Position numbers and translations under genes: made by a program
The notes under the pieces: model-generated
What the model saw: the letters and a program-made list of their open reading frames with translations, nothing else
Database searches by the model: none
What the model was told of the DNA's origin: nothing
Shown here: one piece after another, positions 43,080-52,317 of the stretch
Layout: every line of letters starts with the position of its first letter
Numbering within the stretch: position 1 is the stretch's first letter
Assembly: GCF_023702125.1 (NCBI RefSeq)
Contig: NZ_CP098415.1
Location: 2,666,001 to 2,730,000, forward strand
DNA: 64,000 bases
Reading direction: 5' to 3'
Source: Halorubrum hochsteinianum
GTDB taxonomy: Archaea > Halobacteriota > Halobacteria > Halobacteriales > Haloferacaceae

Positions 43080-43445
43080 ATGCAAGCACGACAGCCGGAG
43101 CGTGAAGTGGACGCGGCGGAGCGAACCGACTCACGGGCACCGAACTCTGAGAGTGCGTTCGTCCGGAATTACGACAGCGCGGAGGCCCGCACCGTCACCG
43201 TCACTGTCATCGATTCGGACGACAAAACCGTCGTTGAGCGGTCCGTGACCGTCAGCCCGTCCGCGGCGTCGAGCCTTCGATTCCCACTCGAACGCGGAGT
43301 GTACCGCGTGGAGGTGCGTTTGGCCGATGGAACCGACGATAGTGCTATGTGTCCGATCGGCAGCGACCCCGAAGAGTGCGCGGTGGTCGAGTGCGGGAAC
43401 GGAATCGTCAGCGTCACGACGCTCGCCGAACCCTCGGCGTGCTGA
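43080..43445 (+). CDS. Small beta-rich protein with four C-terminal cysteines
   Basis: A 121-residue soluble protein with no signal peptide. The middle (EARTVTVTVIDSDDKTVVER to YRVEVRLADGT) reads like one Ig-like beta sandwich. The tail has four Cys (MCPIGSDPEECAVVECGNG ... EPSAC), which could bind metal. The ATG at 43080 is 25-30 bases after gtatatga (about 43049-43056), so leaderless expression favours it over the ATG at 43053. I do not know the family. It is unrelated to its neighbours. Confidence 0.62.
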   Translation: MQARQPEREVDAAERTDSRAPNSESAFVRNYDSAEARTVTVTVIDSDDKTVVERSVTVSPSAASSLRFPLERGVYRVEVRLADGTDDSAMCPIGSDPEECAVVECGNGIVSVTTLAEPSAC

Positions 43446-43792
43446 ACCGGCGGATCCGGTTCGGAAACGGCGTGAGCGGTCAGATTCCGAGAAACGAACG
43501 GAACCAACGTCAGGGGGTGTCGCGACCGCGTCTCCGTGTCTCCACCTCACCGACGCCAACGTCGACTCGCGCCCGCTCGCGTCTCTACATAGCTAGACAC
43601 GCACAAGCTGCCGTGAGTGCGGTGGCCGACGCGAGCGTCGAGAGGAGGGCCATCGCTGCTACGTCTACTTGATCATAACACCTAGTTCCCGTAAGAAACT
43701 ACTGGGTCACGTCGCCCGTATCGACGGCTGCGGAGTTGCTCGTTGTGAAGCACGCGGCCGGATTTATGCGGTGTCTTAGTATTTGTGTTCGT
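43446..43792. other. Intergenic region before the AIM24 gene
   Basis: A 347-base gap with no supported gene. Its end carries gatttatgcgg (about 43761-43771), a TATA-like element 22-30 bases before the ATG at 43793. Confidence 0.5.
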
Positions 43793-44446
43793 ATGGACGT
43801 TTCACAGTTCACGTCCGAACACGGCCCGACCGACAGCGACGAACAGTTTCAGTTGGAGAACAAGTATCTGCTCGACGTCGCCGTCGACGGGAGCGTCGTT
43901 GCGAAAGCGGGTTCGATGGTGGCGTTCACCGGGGACCTCTCGTTCACCGGTTCGGCCTCTGCGGGGGGCGGTATCACGGGCTTCCTGAAGGAGGCCGCCA
44001 CCGGTGAAGGGACACCGGTGATGACCGTCGGGGGACACGGCGACGTGTACCTCGCCGATCAGCAAAAGAAGATACAGGTCCTTCACCTCGGCGCCGACGA
44101 TGCCATCACGGTCAACGGCGAGGACGTGCTTGCGTTCGAGGACCGCGTCAAGTACGAGATCAGCACCATCGACAGTCTGGCCGGGTCCTTCGCCGGTGGG
44201 TTCACGAACGTCTACCTCGAAGGCCCCGGCACTGTCGCAATCACCACGCACGGCGACCCGGTCGTGCTCGAACCGCCGGTGTCGACGGACCCGAGTGCGA
44301 CAGTTGCGTGGAGCGGCGTGTCACCCGACGTGAAGATGAACACGAACCTCTCCGATATGGTCGGCCAAGAGTCCGGCGAGCGTTTCCAGATGAACTTCGA
44401 CGGCGCCGGCGGGTTCGTCGCTGTCCAGCCGCACGAGGAGCTGTAG
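43793..44446 (+). CDS. AIM24 family protein
   Basis: A 217-residue protein of the AIM24/TIGR00266 family, beta-rich proteins of unknown biochemical role (in yeast linked to mitochondrial inner-membrane organisation). Family marks are VAKAGSMVAFTGDLSFTG, GGGITGFLKEAATGEG, GHGDVYLADQ and SFAGGFTNVYLEGPGTVAIT. I start at the ATG at 43793, which has a TATA-like element at leaderless distance; an in-frame codon at 43736 lies before it. Gene GC is like the core genome, so it may be an older passenger in the island. Confidence 0.9.
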   Translation: MDVSQFTSEHGPTDSDEQFQLENKYLLDVAVDGSVVAKAGSMVAFTGDLSFTGSASAGGGITGFLKEAATGEGTPVMTVGGHGDVYLADQQKKIQVLHLGADDAITVNGEDVLAFEDRVKYEISTIDSLAGSFAGGFTNVYLEGPGTVAITTHGDPVVLEPPVSTDPSATVAWSGVSPDVKMNTNLSDMVGQESGERFQMNFDGAGGFVAVQPHEEL

Positions 44447-44454
44447 CCAGCGCC

Positions 44455-44619
44455 TTGACCGCTTGGAAGAGTTCGTCAAGTATTACCGAGCCGGCGACGG
44501 TGTCCGCCACACGGGCCGCCTCGACCCGGCCCTCGGCGAGCTCAACCCCGACCCGAGGCGGACGAAATCGAGGCCACGACCCCGCGTCCTCAGAGCCTGA
44601 CGCCGACCCGTTCGACTAG
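44455..44619 (+). pseudogene. Gene remnant
   Basis: Two frames together read like the end of one haloarchaeal protein: LDRLEEFVKYYRAGDGVRHT and GRLDPALGELNP in one frame, then EIEATTP and SSEPDADPFD with stop at 44617-44619 in another. No start is present and the frame changes near 44560. The parent family is not recognised. Confidence 0.4.
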
Positions 44620-45556
44620 TTCTAGGAAACGGACTTCCGAGCCGCGACCGATCGAGGAAGACGGTGAGCGACGTGGCAGCGGGTCGGCAGGCTCACACAA
44701 CAATAATCCCGATTCCCATACTTGCGTGGAGCGCACTAAACCGCTGCTGGAGACGAGGCCGTAGGAAGCCGCGCCAGCCTAACTCCTCTAGCCCGCTGGC
44801 CATTCAGCGGTTATTCGGAAGCAAATGGCGCGATAGCACTCTTTGAAATGGCCATGAGATTCTTTTACCATGTGATCGTACTTGTGGAACAGTCTCTCCG
44901 TCAGACACAATGGCCAGGTGTTTTTTATTGGCCGGTTTTAATTAGCAATCGATGATTGAGGGAGTTTGGCTAAGTCATCCACATGGCGTACTCCTCAACA
45001 CTGGGGCAAGGAGTCTGACCGGTATTGTGTTGACTATCGGGTTTGTCGTTGTGGTGAATCTCGCGATCAAGCTAATCAAAAGTATGTTCAACTAATCAGC
45101 TTTGTTGAGCTACTATTTTTAAAATACAGTACTGCTTGGAACAGCAGGTCGATGAGACTGCGTCTACCCTTATCTGGGCTGACACAGAGGATAATAATAT
45201 GCCGGATATTAGACCCGAGAAAACCGTCATCTAACTGAAACAGTCCTACCGATAGGTCTTGGTCTTCTACTGGTCATGTACACCATAGCCCGGTGGACAG
45301 ACATTCGCACCTACACTCCCTCGATTATCGGGTATTTCATCCTATGTATTGATCTCTCGTTGTGGGGTGTTTCACCTAATCGGCGCTGGTGACATTACTC
45401 ATCTGTACTGACCGCAAGAGAGACAAACCACATATTTTAATTATTTTAACAGAGCTAATTAGCTACAAAATCACAAACAGCACCCAACGAATAAATCCTC
45501 ACTATGATCGCAGGTTATGTTCGATACTCGGGGGAGCTGCCCACTCAGAACACGTC
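44620..45556. other. AT-rich, gene-poor stretch
   Basis: About 940 bases with markedly lower GC than the core. It contains one short possible membrane peptide gene (44952-45095). Near 45240-45390 a stretch on the plus strand reads VLPIGLGLLLVMYTIARWTD without a proper start, probably a remnant of a membrane protein gene. Nothing else is supported. Confidence 0.5.
44952..45095 (+). CDS. Possible 47-residue membrane peptide
   Basis: ATG at 44952 to TAA at 45093-45095. The product MIEGVWLSHPHGVLLNTGAR is followed by one strong hydrophobic helix (GIVLTIGFVVVVNLAIKLI) and a short basic end. An AT-rich stretch (ggttttaattagc, about 44934-44946) lies just upstream. It has no relatives I can name. 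It could be a small toxin-like or peptide-precursor gene, or chance. Confidence 0.35.
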   Translation: MIEGVWLSHPHGVLLNTGARSLTGIVLTIGFVVVVNLAIKLIKSMFN

Positions 45557-46129
45557 TCACTCTAGATCTAACACATAGCGGATAGTTGCGCCACACCCAT
45601 GCGCAATCACTAGTGCCGGCAACAAGATAGCAGAAAACCCAACGAGAGCCGGGAATAGATCAGGAACGGATCCAACAGCGATTGCGGCAACGATGACTGA
45701 AAACACGCTTGTGAGAACCGTGACTGCTAGTAGTGTTTCAACGGCCCGGGTTATCGTGTAGATGGTCGATATGACTCCTTGGCCATCGGTGAACGAGACC
45801 CCGTGACGTCGGACCTCGACTTGGGCATGAAATAGTAATAGAGACGACAGTACACCGAGCGAAACAAATGCGATAGCCGCGATGACGCTGCCGATACTAA
45901 GAATGGTCGTCTCACCCTCTATGGCGGTGAAAACGCCAAACGTGACGAAGGGAACAGATAATATACCAACACCGATCGCGATGACTGCGAGAGCGGCCTC
46001 GACGTAGAGACCGTTTGCGGCTACCCACGCACCGAATCGCTCTGTGCGTGAGCGTAACGGAGGCTCTGGCCCAGTAGGCTCGTTTGGGGAAGTCTGCTCT
46101 GTATCCGCCGTACTGTTGGAGGGGTCCAC
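45557..46129 (-). CDS. Four-helix membrane protein, unknown function
   Basis: A 190-residue protein with a soluble acidic N-terminus (MDPSNSTADTEQTSPNEPTG), then four hydrophobic helices at about 43-66, 75-98, 125-150 and 155-178. It ends CGATIRYVLDLE. No family is recognised. A TATA-like cttatgcgg (46155-46163, minus strand) lies 26-34 bases before the ATG, so it is leaderless. It is the first of the membrane-protein genes of the island. Confidence 0.72.
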   Translation of the reverse strand: MDPSNSTADTEQTSPNEPTGPEPPLRSRTERFGAWVAANGLYVEAALAVIAIGVGILSVPFVTFGVFTAIEGETTILSIGSVIAAIAFVSLGVLSSLLLFHAQVEVRRHGVSFTDGQGVISTIYTITRAVETLLAVTVLTSVFSVIVAAIAVGSVPDLFPALVGFSAILLPALVIAHGCGATIRYVLDLE

Positions 46130-46324
46130 AACAGGTGTACTGAACGACTGACCCGCATAAGTTCCTTACTGGCTGTTTCCCAGAGAGCAACTGTTGGCTA
46201 CCCTCCTCTTCACGAGTGGGCCTCCACGCTGTTACTGCTGTGACCTGTCTACGGAAGGAATCGGTTGATGGTTAAAACAACTGAATGAACCGATTTTGCT
46301 TCCCATTGGAAGAGTAAGACTCGA

Positions 46325-47044
46325 TCACACTGGGAGCAGTAGCCAGTACCCGGCGTGTGCCAAAATCGGTACGCTCAGATTCTTCGTTCGCTCATATCCC
46401 GCGCCCCAGAGAAGGCCTCCACAGAACGTGAATATCACTGAAACAAGCCCTCCGGAGAGGAGGAAATGTATCCCCCCAAACAGGAGAGCACCGATGACGA
46501 CGCGACCGGACGCTTCGAACGCATCTTCGAGAGTGTCATGAATGACTCCTCGAAACAAGAGCTCCTCTATCGGCGCCATAACGAGGAACATGATCGCGAG
46601 CCCGGGAACAGCGAGTTCTGGCTGTTCAACGAAGACACGCCACTTCGATACCCCGCCGCTGTGGCCACCGTGACTGAGACCGACCACGGGTAACAACGGC
46701 GTGATAATGTTCACACTCAGTTGATATCCCACCACGCCCGCGACGACCCATCCAAGCCCCTCCGCTGACGGCTTCTGAATCCGTTCCATAACACGGAAAT
46801 CGTCACGCCATCGGACGTAGCCGAGCACAACAAGCCCGAACCCGGGCTGTACGACGTAACCGCCTAGCAGATTCCCAAATACACTCCATATTGTCGAAAT
46901 CTCGGCGTATATCGGGGACACGACGATAATCGACACAAACGCACAGAAGACGCCCAGTGCTGCGAGTGTCGCGGCTCTGATGACAGTCTGAGAGCGATCC
47001 CATAACGCCGGGACCCGGGACGACAGGTCGGCTTTCGTTTTCAT
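46325..47044 (-). CDS. CPBP family intramembrane metalloprotease
   Basis: A 239-residue membrane protein with about seven helices. The CPBP (Abi/CAAX) motifs are in order: motif 1 EELLFRGVIHD (Glu-Glu plus Arg, near residue 160), motif 2 FGGIHFLLSG (His, near 190) and motif 3 ILAHAGYWLLLPV (His, C-terminal). These form the glutamate/histidine active site. Bacterial relatives process or give immunity to bacteriocins, or mature membrane proteins. A minus-strand gtattaac about 27-33 bases upstream fits leaderless transcription. Context with two ABC transporters favours a peptide-related role, which is inference. Confidence 0.9.
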   Translation of the reverse strand: MKTKADLSSRVPALWDRSQTVIRAATLAALGVFCAFVSIIVVSPIYAEISTIWSVFGNLLGGYVVQPGFGLVVLGYVRWRDDFRVMERIQKPSAEGLGWVVAGVVGYQLSVNIITPLLPVVGLSHGGHSGGVSKWRVFVEQPELAVPGLAIMFLVMAPIEELLFRGVIHDTLEDAFEASGRVVIGALLFGGIHFLLSGGLVSVIFTFCGGLLWGAGYERTKNLSVPILAHAGYWLLLPV

Positions 47045-47069
47045 GCTTCACTCACGGGGAGTCAGCCAG

Positions 47070-47279
47070 TTAATACGGATTTGGGCGTTTCACCTTGGGA
47101 AACAACGCGTTCACAGCAGCGTCGAGAATCAGTATACAAAGCGGTTGCTTATCTCGTTTTAACCGTCTCTCGCGCGCAATCTCATTAGTCACCCATTCCC
47201 CAGATAACCCCGGAACAGCCGTCTCTCCACTGTCAAAGTTGAATCCTGAATAGCCCTCTTCTCGGAGATCCTGCCTCAC
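47070..47279 (-). CDS. Possible fragment of an unknown protein
   Basis: A 69-residue open frame from a GTG at 47279: VRQDLREEGYSGFNFDSG, then VPGLSGEWVTNEIARERRLK and a C-terminal ILDAAVNALFPKVKRPNPY. It reads more like the end of a longer protein than a whole one, and the frame directly upstream is closed by stops. It may be a remnant. The stretch 47280-47433 holds nothing else I can support. Confidence 0.3.
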   Translation of the reverse strand: MRQDLREEGYSGFNFDSGETAVPGLSGEWVTNEIARERRLKRDKQPLCILILDAAVNALFPKVKRPNPY

Positions 47280-47433
47280 ACGCTCTCAGTCCTTCATTAG
47301 TCATCTCATTGAGCAATTCCGATGATAAGCATTTGCTCTGTATTGTACACGATCGGTCAGAATGTATCACTTCCTTAGAATTTTGACAGAGTCGGAGCTG
47401 CCAATACCAGCCGAGCACTCGCACGGCGTTGGC

Positions 47434-48828
47434 TCAGGCGCCTGGGAGCGCCCACTTCCACGCCGATCTGAAGATGACGACGCCGAACGGGCCACCGAAC
47501 CCGGCGGCGACCGCCCCAACGGAGGGAGCAGAGTAGGCGATCCCGGCGACAGCGGCGGCACCACAGGCTCCGACCACGGCTATCACTCCGGCGACGCGCC
47601 GATCGAGTGGGCCGAACGCCGTCGTCTCGACGGGGAGTTCGAACGCCCCGACGGCCTGGTTGTACTCTCGGAGGTGTGCGACGCTGTAGTCGTACTCACC
47701 CGCAAACGTGGTGATCGAGAACGTCCGAGTGCGACAGGCGCGGTCGACGAGCTCTCCTTCACACAGCTCGGCGTCCCAGATGTCGTCGATGGGGGTTGCC
47801 CACTGGACTGTCTTGGTGAGGTCGTCGTACGCGACTACCGTTTCGTCGCGGCGCTGGTACGTCAGCGTGCCGTGGGCAAGAGCGTACTCGATGGCTTTCA
47901 GCCCGCCGATGCCGGCTGGTAGGAGGCCGAAACAGACCACCGCGGCGGTGAGCGCCCTTACCGACCCGGCGGTGAGCCCGACCCACGCGAAGAGATATAC
48001 TGGCCCGCTGCTGACTGCGGCCGTCGCGCCCTGCCAGAGCGCGGTGGCCCGAACAGCGCGCCGGCCCGGACGGACCTCGGCTGCCGGTGGCGCGTCTGGA
48101 GCCGCCACCGGCGGGAGCGTTCCTTCTCCCTCCTCTGGGTCGAACGCCACCCCGCTGCGGTAGCCACGCCACTCCGCGAACAACTTCACCGCGACGAACG
48201 CGACCAGCGCGCCGGCCGGGCCACCGACGATCGCGACTATGAGTGCCACCACGGCCAGCGTGCCTTCAGTCGTCGCGCTCGCGACGACGTCTCGGGGCGT
48301 GCTTATTTCGTAGCGTCGCGTCCGGAAGTACTCGCGCTCTATGACGCCGATCTGGGAAACGATGAGGAAGACGATGCTCGCCGCCACGCTTGGGTCGGCA
48401 AGCGTCGCCGGCACGTCGACGAACCGGCCCAATACGAAGAGGAACGCCCCGGCGAGCGAGACGGCAGCCCCGAACGCCCGCAAGGCAAACGGGACGTTTC
48501 GAGGGTAGATCGGGGGGAGCGCTTCGATGATCGCGGCGCTTCCGCGCCGGCGGTTGAGGTCGCTCGGGCCGACGGATACTCCGCCTGACTCGTCAGACTT
48601 GAGCGGGTTGTCCTCGTTGGGACGCTCTAGCTCGTCGTAGTTCGGCGGGCGGCGCGCGAACAGCGCCTTCACCCCGGCGAACGGGACGGCGACGACCAGT
48701 TCGATCGCATAGACGACCGCGAACGTCTGGGCGCTCCACCCAAGGTAGAACACGCCGACTAGTGGGACGACGTTCGCTACGACTGTCAGCAGAAATCCAG
48801 CAGACGAACCGTTCGACCGTGACGCCAT
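47434..48828 (-). CDS. Polytopic membrane protein, DUF6498-like with PH-like domain (copy A)
   Basis: A 464-residue membrane protein with about ten helices. The N-terminal part has the pattern VVPLVGVFYLGWSAQTFAVV ... KALFARRPPNYDE, then LPPIYPRNVPFALRAFGAA, and EREYFRTRRYE. A soluble segment near residues 330-400 (YALAHGTLTYQRRDETVVAY to LTKTVQWATPIDDIWDAEL) looks like a bacterial PH-type domain. A second gene of the same design lies at 50123. It is preceded by a lipoprotein gene with 69 bases between. The DUF6498 link is from memory and moderate; the function is unknown. Confidence 0.72.
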   Translation of the reverse strand: MASRSNGSSAGFLLTVVANVVPLVGVFYLGWSAQTFAVVYAIELVVAVPFAGVKALFARRPPNYDELERPNEDNPLKSDESGGVSVGPSDLNRRRGSAAIIEALPPIYPRNVPFALRAFGAAVSLAGAFLFVLGRFVDVPATLADPSVAASIVFLIVSQIGVIEREYFRTRRYEISTPRDVVASATTEGTLAVVALIVAIVGGPAGALVAFVAVKLFAEWRGYRSGVAFDPEEGEGTLPPVAAPDAPPAAEVRPGRRAVRATALWQGATAAVSSGPVYLFAWVGLTAGSVRALTAAVVCFGLLPAGIGGLKAIEYALAHGTLTYQRRDETVVAYDDLTKTVQWATPIDDIWDAELCEGELVDRACRTRTFSITTFAGEYDYSVAHLREYNQAVGAFELPVETTAFGPLDRRVAGVIAVVGACGAAAVAGIAYSAPSVGAVAAGFGGPFGVVIFRSAWKWALPGA

Positions 48829-48897
48829 CGATTCAGTATATGTCAGTAGTCGATAAAAGCTGTTGATGTGGGATCTATTGAGCAGGCGGAGCCGGTA

Positions 48898-49806
48898 CTA
48901 CCCGGCAACGGGTCGCTCGCTCCGATTAAAACCCCCGTACGAAAGGTCCGCGGTGTACACCTTCCCATCGTAGCGCACCAGCCAGGTACCACCGTAGCTG
49001 TCGGCCTCGATTGCCGACTCCGCCGAGAACTGGTCCATTATCGACCGGAACGACTTGTCGTCGGTGTCCTCGGCGTAATAGACGCCGTCGATCGCCTCGT
49101 TCATCACTGACCGCTCGCCTTCCGAGAGCCCGGACAGTCTGAATAGATGCTCATCGCGAAGCTGTTGCGCGTACGAGTTAGTGCTATCGGCGACCCTGCT
49201 GACGGTGTAACGGTACCGGGTCAGCGTCACCTCTCTGCGTTCCTCCAACACGAAGGGGTAGACGGTGCCATTGTACCGAACGGCGCTGTACTCGCCGGAC
49301 AACAACACGCTCTCGTTGGTTTCCGCTATCGTGTACTCCTCCGGGATGGCGATTTCGGGGCCGGGACTGAGCCGGGGCTCGCGCTCGCTCGTAGCCGTGA
49401 GCAAATCACCTAACAACCGGCGGTCACGCTCGGAAAGTTCCTCGAACCAGACTGTCTCGTCGGCTGGCGCTGTCCCGTTGAGATCGACGCCGACGGCGAA
49501 CGCGGTTCCGGGCTCGGTGCCGGTGGCGTTCCAGTCGATCTCGTAGTAGCTGCCCTCGTATGCGAGCGGTAGTCCCCGCTTGACCGGCGGATCAGTAGCC
49601 ATGGCTGTCCCCGAGCCGTCCTTGATCGCCTCTCGGACCACCCGTCGGTCGTCAGGAGCTGGACTATCCACGACGGCCGGCCGGCTGGCGGCTTCTGTAA
49701 TCTCCGCGTCGTCCGCGGTCTCCATGGACAACGATCCCGTTGCTGAGCAGCCTGCGAGCGCCACCAACGCCAGTAGGCAGAGCGCTGCGAGCGCTTTGCG
49801 TTCCAT
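48898..49806 (-). CDS. Lipoprotein, unknown function (module A)
   Basis: A 302-residue secreted protein. The signal peptide MERKALAALCLLALVALAGC ends in a lipobox LAGC, so the Cys at residue 20 would carry the lipid. The mature part is acidic and beta-rich (YEIDWNATGTEPGTAFAVGV, YNGTVYPFVLEERREVTL) with several N-x-S/T sites that could be glycosylated. A helical part (YAQQLRDEHLFRLSGLSEGE) follows. It stands directly upstream of membrane protein copy A on the same strand. A TATA-like ctatttacc lies about 28 bases before the ATG. Confidence 0.75.
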   Translation of the reverse strand: MERKALAALCLLALVALAGCSATGSLSMETADDAEITEAASRPAVVDSPAPDDRRVVREAIKDGSGTAMATDPPVKRGLPLAYEGSYYEIDWNATGTEPGTAFAVGVDLNGTAPADETVWFEELSERDRRLLGDLLTATSEREPRLSPGPEIAIPEEYTIAETNESVLLSGEYSAVRYNGTVYPFVLEERREVTLTRYRYTVSRVADSTNSYAQQLRDEHLFRLSGLSEGERSVMNEAIDGVYYAEDTDDKSFRSIMDQFSAESAIEADSYGGTWLVRYDGKVYTADLSYGGFNRSERPVAG

Positions 49807-50122
49807 ATCGGAAGTCGTTCTCTCTCCGGTAAATAGCTGGAGGCCGCGTTACACATCCCGCAACAGGGATAATCGCGCTAGACAGGATAAGCCACTCATT
49901 TACCGGAATCAACTGGCAGTAGCTACGAACTACACGAAAGGCCGCAAGCGAGTGAGTGTAAGAACTTCTTGCTCTGTGGGATTACAATCGGAAGCTACGC
50001 AGGAACGACAGGAGCGGTGTCGGGAGAAGTGATTGAACGATATCTTGAGGAAATAAACATGGATCAAGTGTCTGGCTTCCCTTCGACTCCGGTGGGTCGA
50101 TGAGCTTGCCCTCGCAGATCAT
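49807..50122. other. Intergenic region, no clear gene
   Basis: About 316 bases. A frame without a start codon (about 49892-50104, plus strand) reads GSYAGTTGAVSGEVIERYLE and may be a remnant. I see no other support. Confidence 0.4.
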
Positions 50123-51523
50123 TTAGATTCGAGCGAGCATCGCATATATGAGGACGCTGAGTAAAATCATAAAAAACGGTGCGATCAACACTGTGACAGC
50201 CGCCATTTCTGTGCCATTCACTTGGGGGGAGCCAAGCAGCAGTAGTGGAACACTAAGGAAAACTAGTGCCAACACGAGTGCGGCACCGACGACTGCGGGA
50301 TCCTGCTCAGGGCGTTCCTCGTGTTTGATCGGCAGATCAAGTGTCTCGGTCGCGTGGTCGAGATCAGCGACAGGACCAAACTGAACTGTGTTTGTCGGGG
50401 CTGTTTCGACGTTTGAAATCCGTAGTGTTCCGGTACCGAATAGGCGGTCAGGAATGGCGTTCTTGATTTTAAATCGTGCTCGCGAGTGAATCGGAACTAA
50501 CCACTGCGGCGCATCAAGTACGGTATCGTATGCGACGAGCATCTCACCACGCCGTTGGTACTCAATAGTGCCGTACCGGAGGTAGTAGCTCCCGGCCCGG
50601 ATGATAAAAATTCCCAGTAGCACCGCGAGGCCAATGCCGCCCCACAAAAAATGCGCTGTAACCATTGCGGCGACAACACCAACCAGCAGCAGCGCGACAC
50701 CACGATTGACTATCGCGAGCAGTATTGTGGTGGTGCTTCCAAGTAGTACAGATCGAGGGTTGACTGTCACTCGTGCCTGAACCGGCTCATCTGGGAGGCT
50801 TAGCTCTGGTTGCGACCGACTGAACTCACGGTCAGCGCTCAGTCGGTCAAAGAGCCCTTGGAATGCGCTTGCTATTGGACCGGAAGACTCCCACGATACA
50901 GCGAGAATTGTTTTAATGATCACAAATCCTCCAAGCACAGCTACTCCGGTTGACTGGCCCATTGACAGACCGATCACCCCCAAAAACATCATCCCAAGCG
51001 TGAGCTGAGACGGTTGTCGTAGAATTTCACGGGCAGACACGTTCTCGTATGTCTTCCCCCCGAGATACTCACGGCGAAACTCGATCCCGTGTGCGACTAT
51101 GAGGGCACCAATACTCACAGCGACCTCCCACGAAAGCACTATTGATGTTTCAATCAACGCCCAGGAGAGTACCGTAATCGGCACAATAGTAGAGGCCCAA
51201 ATACCGAGGATTGACAGCGCAAACGGCACATTACGGGGGTATATTGGTGGAAGCGTTGGGAGAGGGCGCCAACCACCCCGTTTGTGCCGTAGTTCATGAA
51301 GGGGTTCTCGTTCTCCAACAACATCGGGAGATCCTTGCTTTGCGAACAACGACTTTACGACGCCGAGGAGGACTGTACTAAATGCTTCAACCCAGTAGAG
51401 TAACAAAAGTGTCCAAATATTCCAACCACCATAGATTACGCCAGCTAAGGGGAGAAGATTTGCTCCGATGATCACAAGATCTGTAGCTGACCGGTTCGGG
51501 ACCGTGGAGGGCACACCGCGCAT
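50123..51523 (-). CDS. Polytopic membrane protein, DUF6498-like with PH-like domain (copy B)
   Basis: A 466-residue paralogue of the protein at 47434. The ATG at 51523 gives MRGVPSTVPNRSATDLVI and a length matching copy A (464); longer in-frame starts overlap the next lipoprotein gene. Shared blocks are NLLPLAGVIYGGWNIW, VKSLFAKQGSP, LPPIYPRNVPFALSILG, EFRREYLGGKTYE and YGTIEYQRRGEMLVAYDTVL with WLVPIHSRARFKIKN. Identity is scattered, so the duplication is old. GC is lower than in copy A, which hints at separate origins. The function is unknown. Confidence 0.72.
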   Translation of the reverse strand: MRGVPSTVPNRSATDLVIIGANLLPLAGVIYGGWNIWTLLLLYWVEAFSTVLLGVVKSLFAKQGSPDVVGEREPLHELRHKRGGWRPLPTLPPIYPRNVPFALSILGIWASTIVPITVLSWALIETSIVLSWEVAVSIGALIVAHGIEFRREYLGGKTYENVSAREILRQPSQLTLGMMFLGVIGLSMGQSTGVAVLGGFVIIKTILAVSWESSGPIASAFQGLFDRLSADREFSRSQPELSLPDEPVQARVTVNPRSVLLGSTTTILLAIVNRGVALLLVGVVAAMVTAHFLWGGIGLAVLLGIFIIRAGSYYLRYGTIEYQRRGEMLVAYDTVLDAPQWLVPIHSRARFKIKNAIPDRLFGTGTLRISNVETAPTNTVQFGPVADLDHATETLDLPIKHEERPEQDPAVVGAALVLALVFLSVPLLLLGSPQVNGTEMAAVTVLIAPFFMILLSVLIYAMLARI

Positions 51524-51653
51524 ACCGCGAATTATTTGCTCGTGATAGATATGTTCCCGTGATATCGCGTCAATGGTGTCTACCTGCTTGTCGTGGCTGA
51601 TCTCTCTGAGGTTTCGTTTATTGTGCCCTTGAATACAGCCGGTGTCGAGAGAA

Positions 51654-52148
51654 TCACCCAGTCTCGTTCCCCCGACCAAGATCAGAGAACGACTCACCCA
51701 CTCGAAGAGCGATTGGCTCAGTTTCCTCGCTTGAGCCGATGGAGATTGCGACGATCTCCTCTTCGGGGTTTGTAATTGAGAATCGCTGATTGAGCTGGGA
51801 TGTGCCTGCGACTTCGGTGTCCGAGAGGCTCAAATCGACTTCGTACTCACCAGAGGTGGTCCAGACCTCGCCATAAGCGACGATGTTGCTGTCTCCATCC
51901 GACTCAGTGGAAGGCACGTCGAATGATGTGTCAAGGACTGTCTCGCCGTTGGGATCTATGATCTCGATTGATCCACTGACCTCATGATTCAGCTGGTTGA
52001 GTAGATTCACTTGCTCGAAAATTTGGTTCCCGACCGCGTCGAGGACGGTTGTACAGCCCGCGGTTGAGGCGAGAGCGGCACTGGCTCCGATTGTAAGCGC
52101 TCGCCGTCGTGTGAGAGACTCGAATGTTGAACGCGTATTCTGATTCAT
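51654..52148 (-). CDS. Tat-type lipoprotein, unknown function (module B)
   Basis: A 164-residue protein with a twin-arginine signal (LTRRRALTIGASAALASTAG) followed by Cys, so export would be through Tat with a lipid anchor at the cell surface. The mature part is one beta domain (GSIEIIDPNGETVLDTSFDV, WTTSGEYEVDLSLSDTEVAG). I use the ATG at 52148 (MNQNTRSTFESLTRRR). It lies upstream of membrane protein copy B, mirroring the lipoprotein before copy A, although the two lipoproteins are not clearly related. Confidence 0.75.
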   Translation of the reverse strand: MNQNTRSTFESLTRRRALTIGASAALASTAGCTTVLDAVGNQIFEQVNLLNQLNHEVSGSIEIIDPNGETVLDTSFDVPSTESDGDSNIVAYGEVWTTSGEYEVDLSLSDTEVAGTSQLNQRFSITNPEEEIVAISIGSSEETEPIALRVGESFSDLGRGNETG

Positions 52149-52317
52149 TCGTGGAGGACATTTGATTGTTGGCACGGTTGGAAAGTAAAACCGCAGTGAG
52201 TGTCTCAGGCAGTGAAACCGAGTGGCGCAGGTCACGGACTGACGACATCTCTCCTGTTTCGCGTGTCGGTTATGTTATCTGAGCATTCTAATCTAATCCT
52301 TCGTTTGAATTAATATC

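Noticed and set aside
44664-44846. Open frame of 60 codons in the AT-rich island part
   Set aside because: Arg/Pro/Trp-rich product without hydrophobic or domain pattern; likely chance.
49892-50104. Open stretch reading GSYAGTTGAVSGEVIERYLE
   Set aside because: There is no start codon and a stop lies directly upstream; at best a remnant.
51524-51697. Extended N-terminus of membrane protein copy B up to 51697
   Set aside because: It overlaps the Tat lipoprotein gene, and the ATG at 51523 gives the same length as the paralogue.
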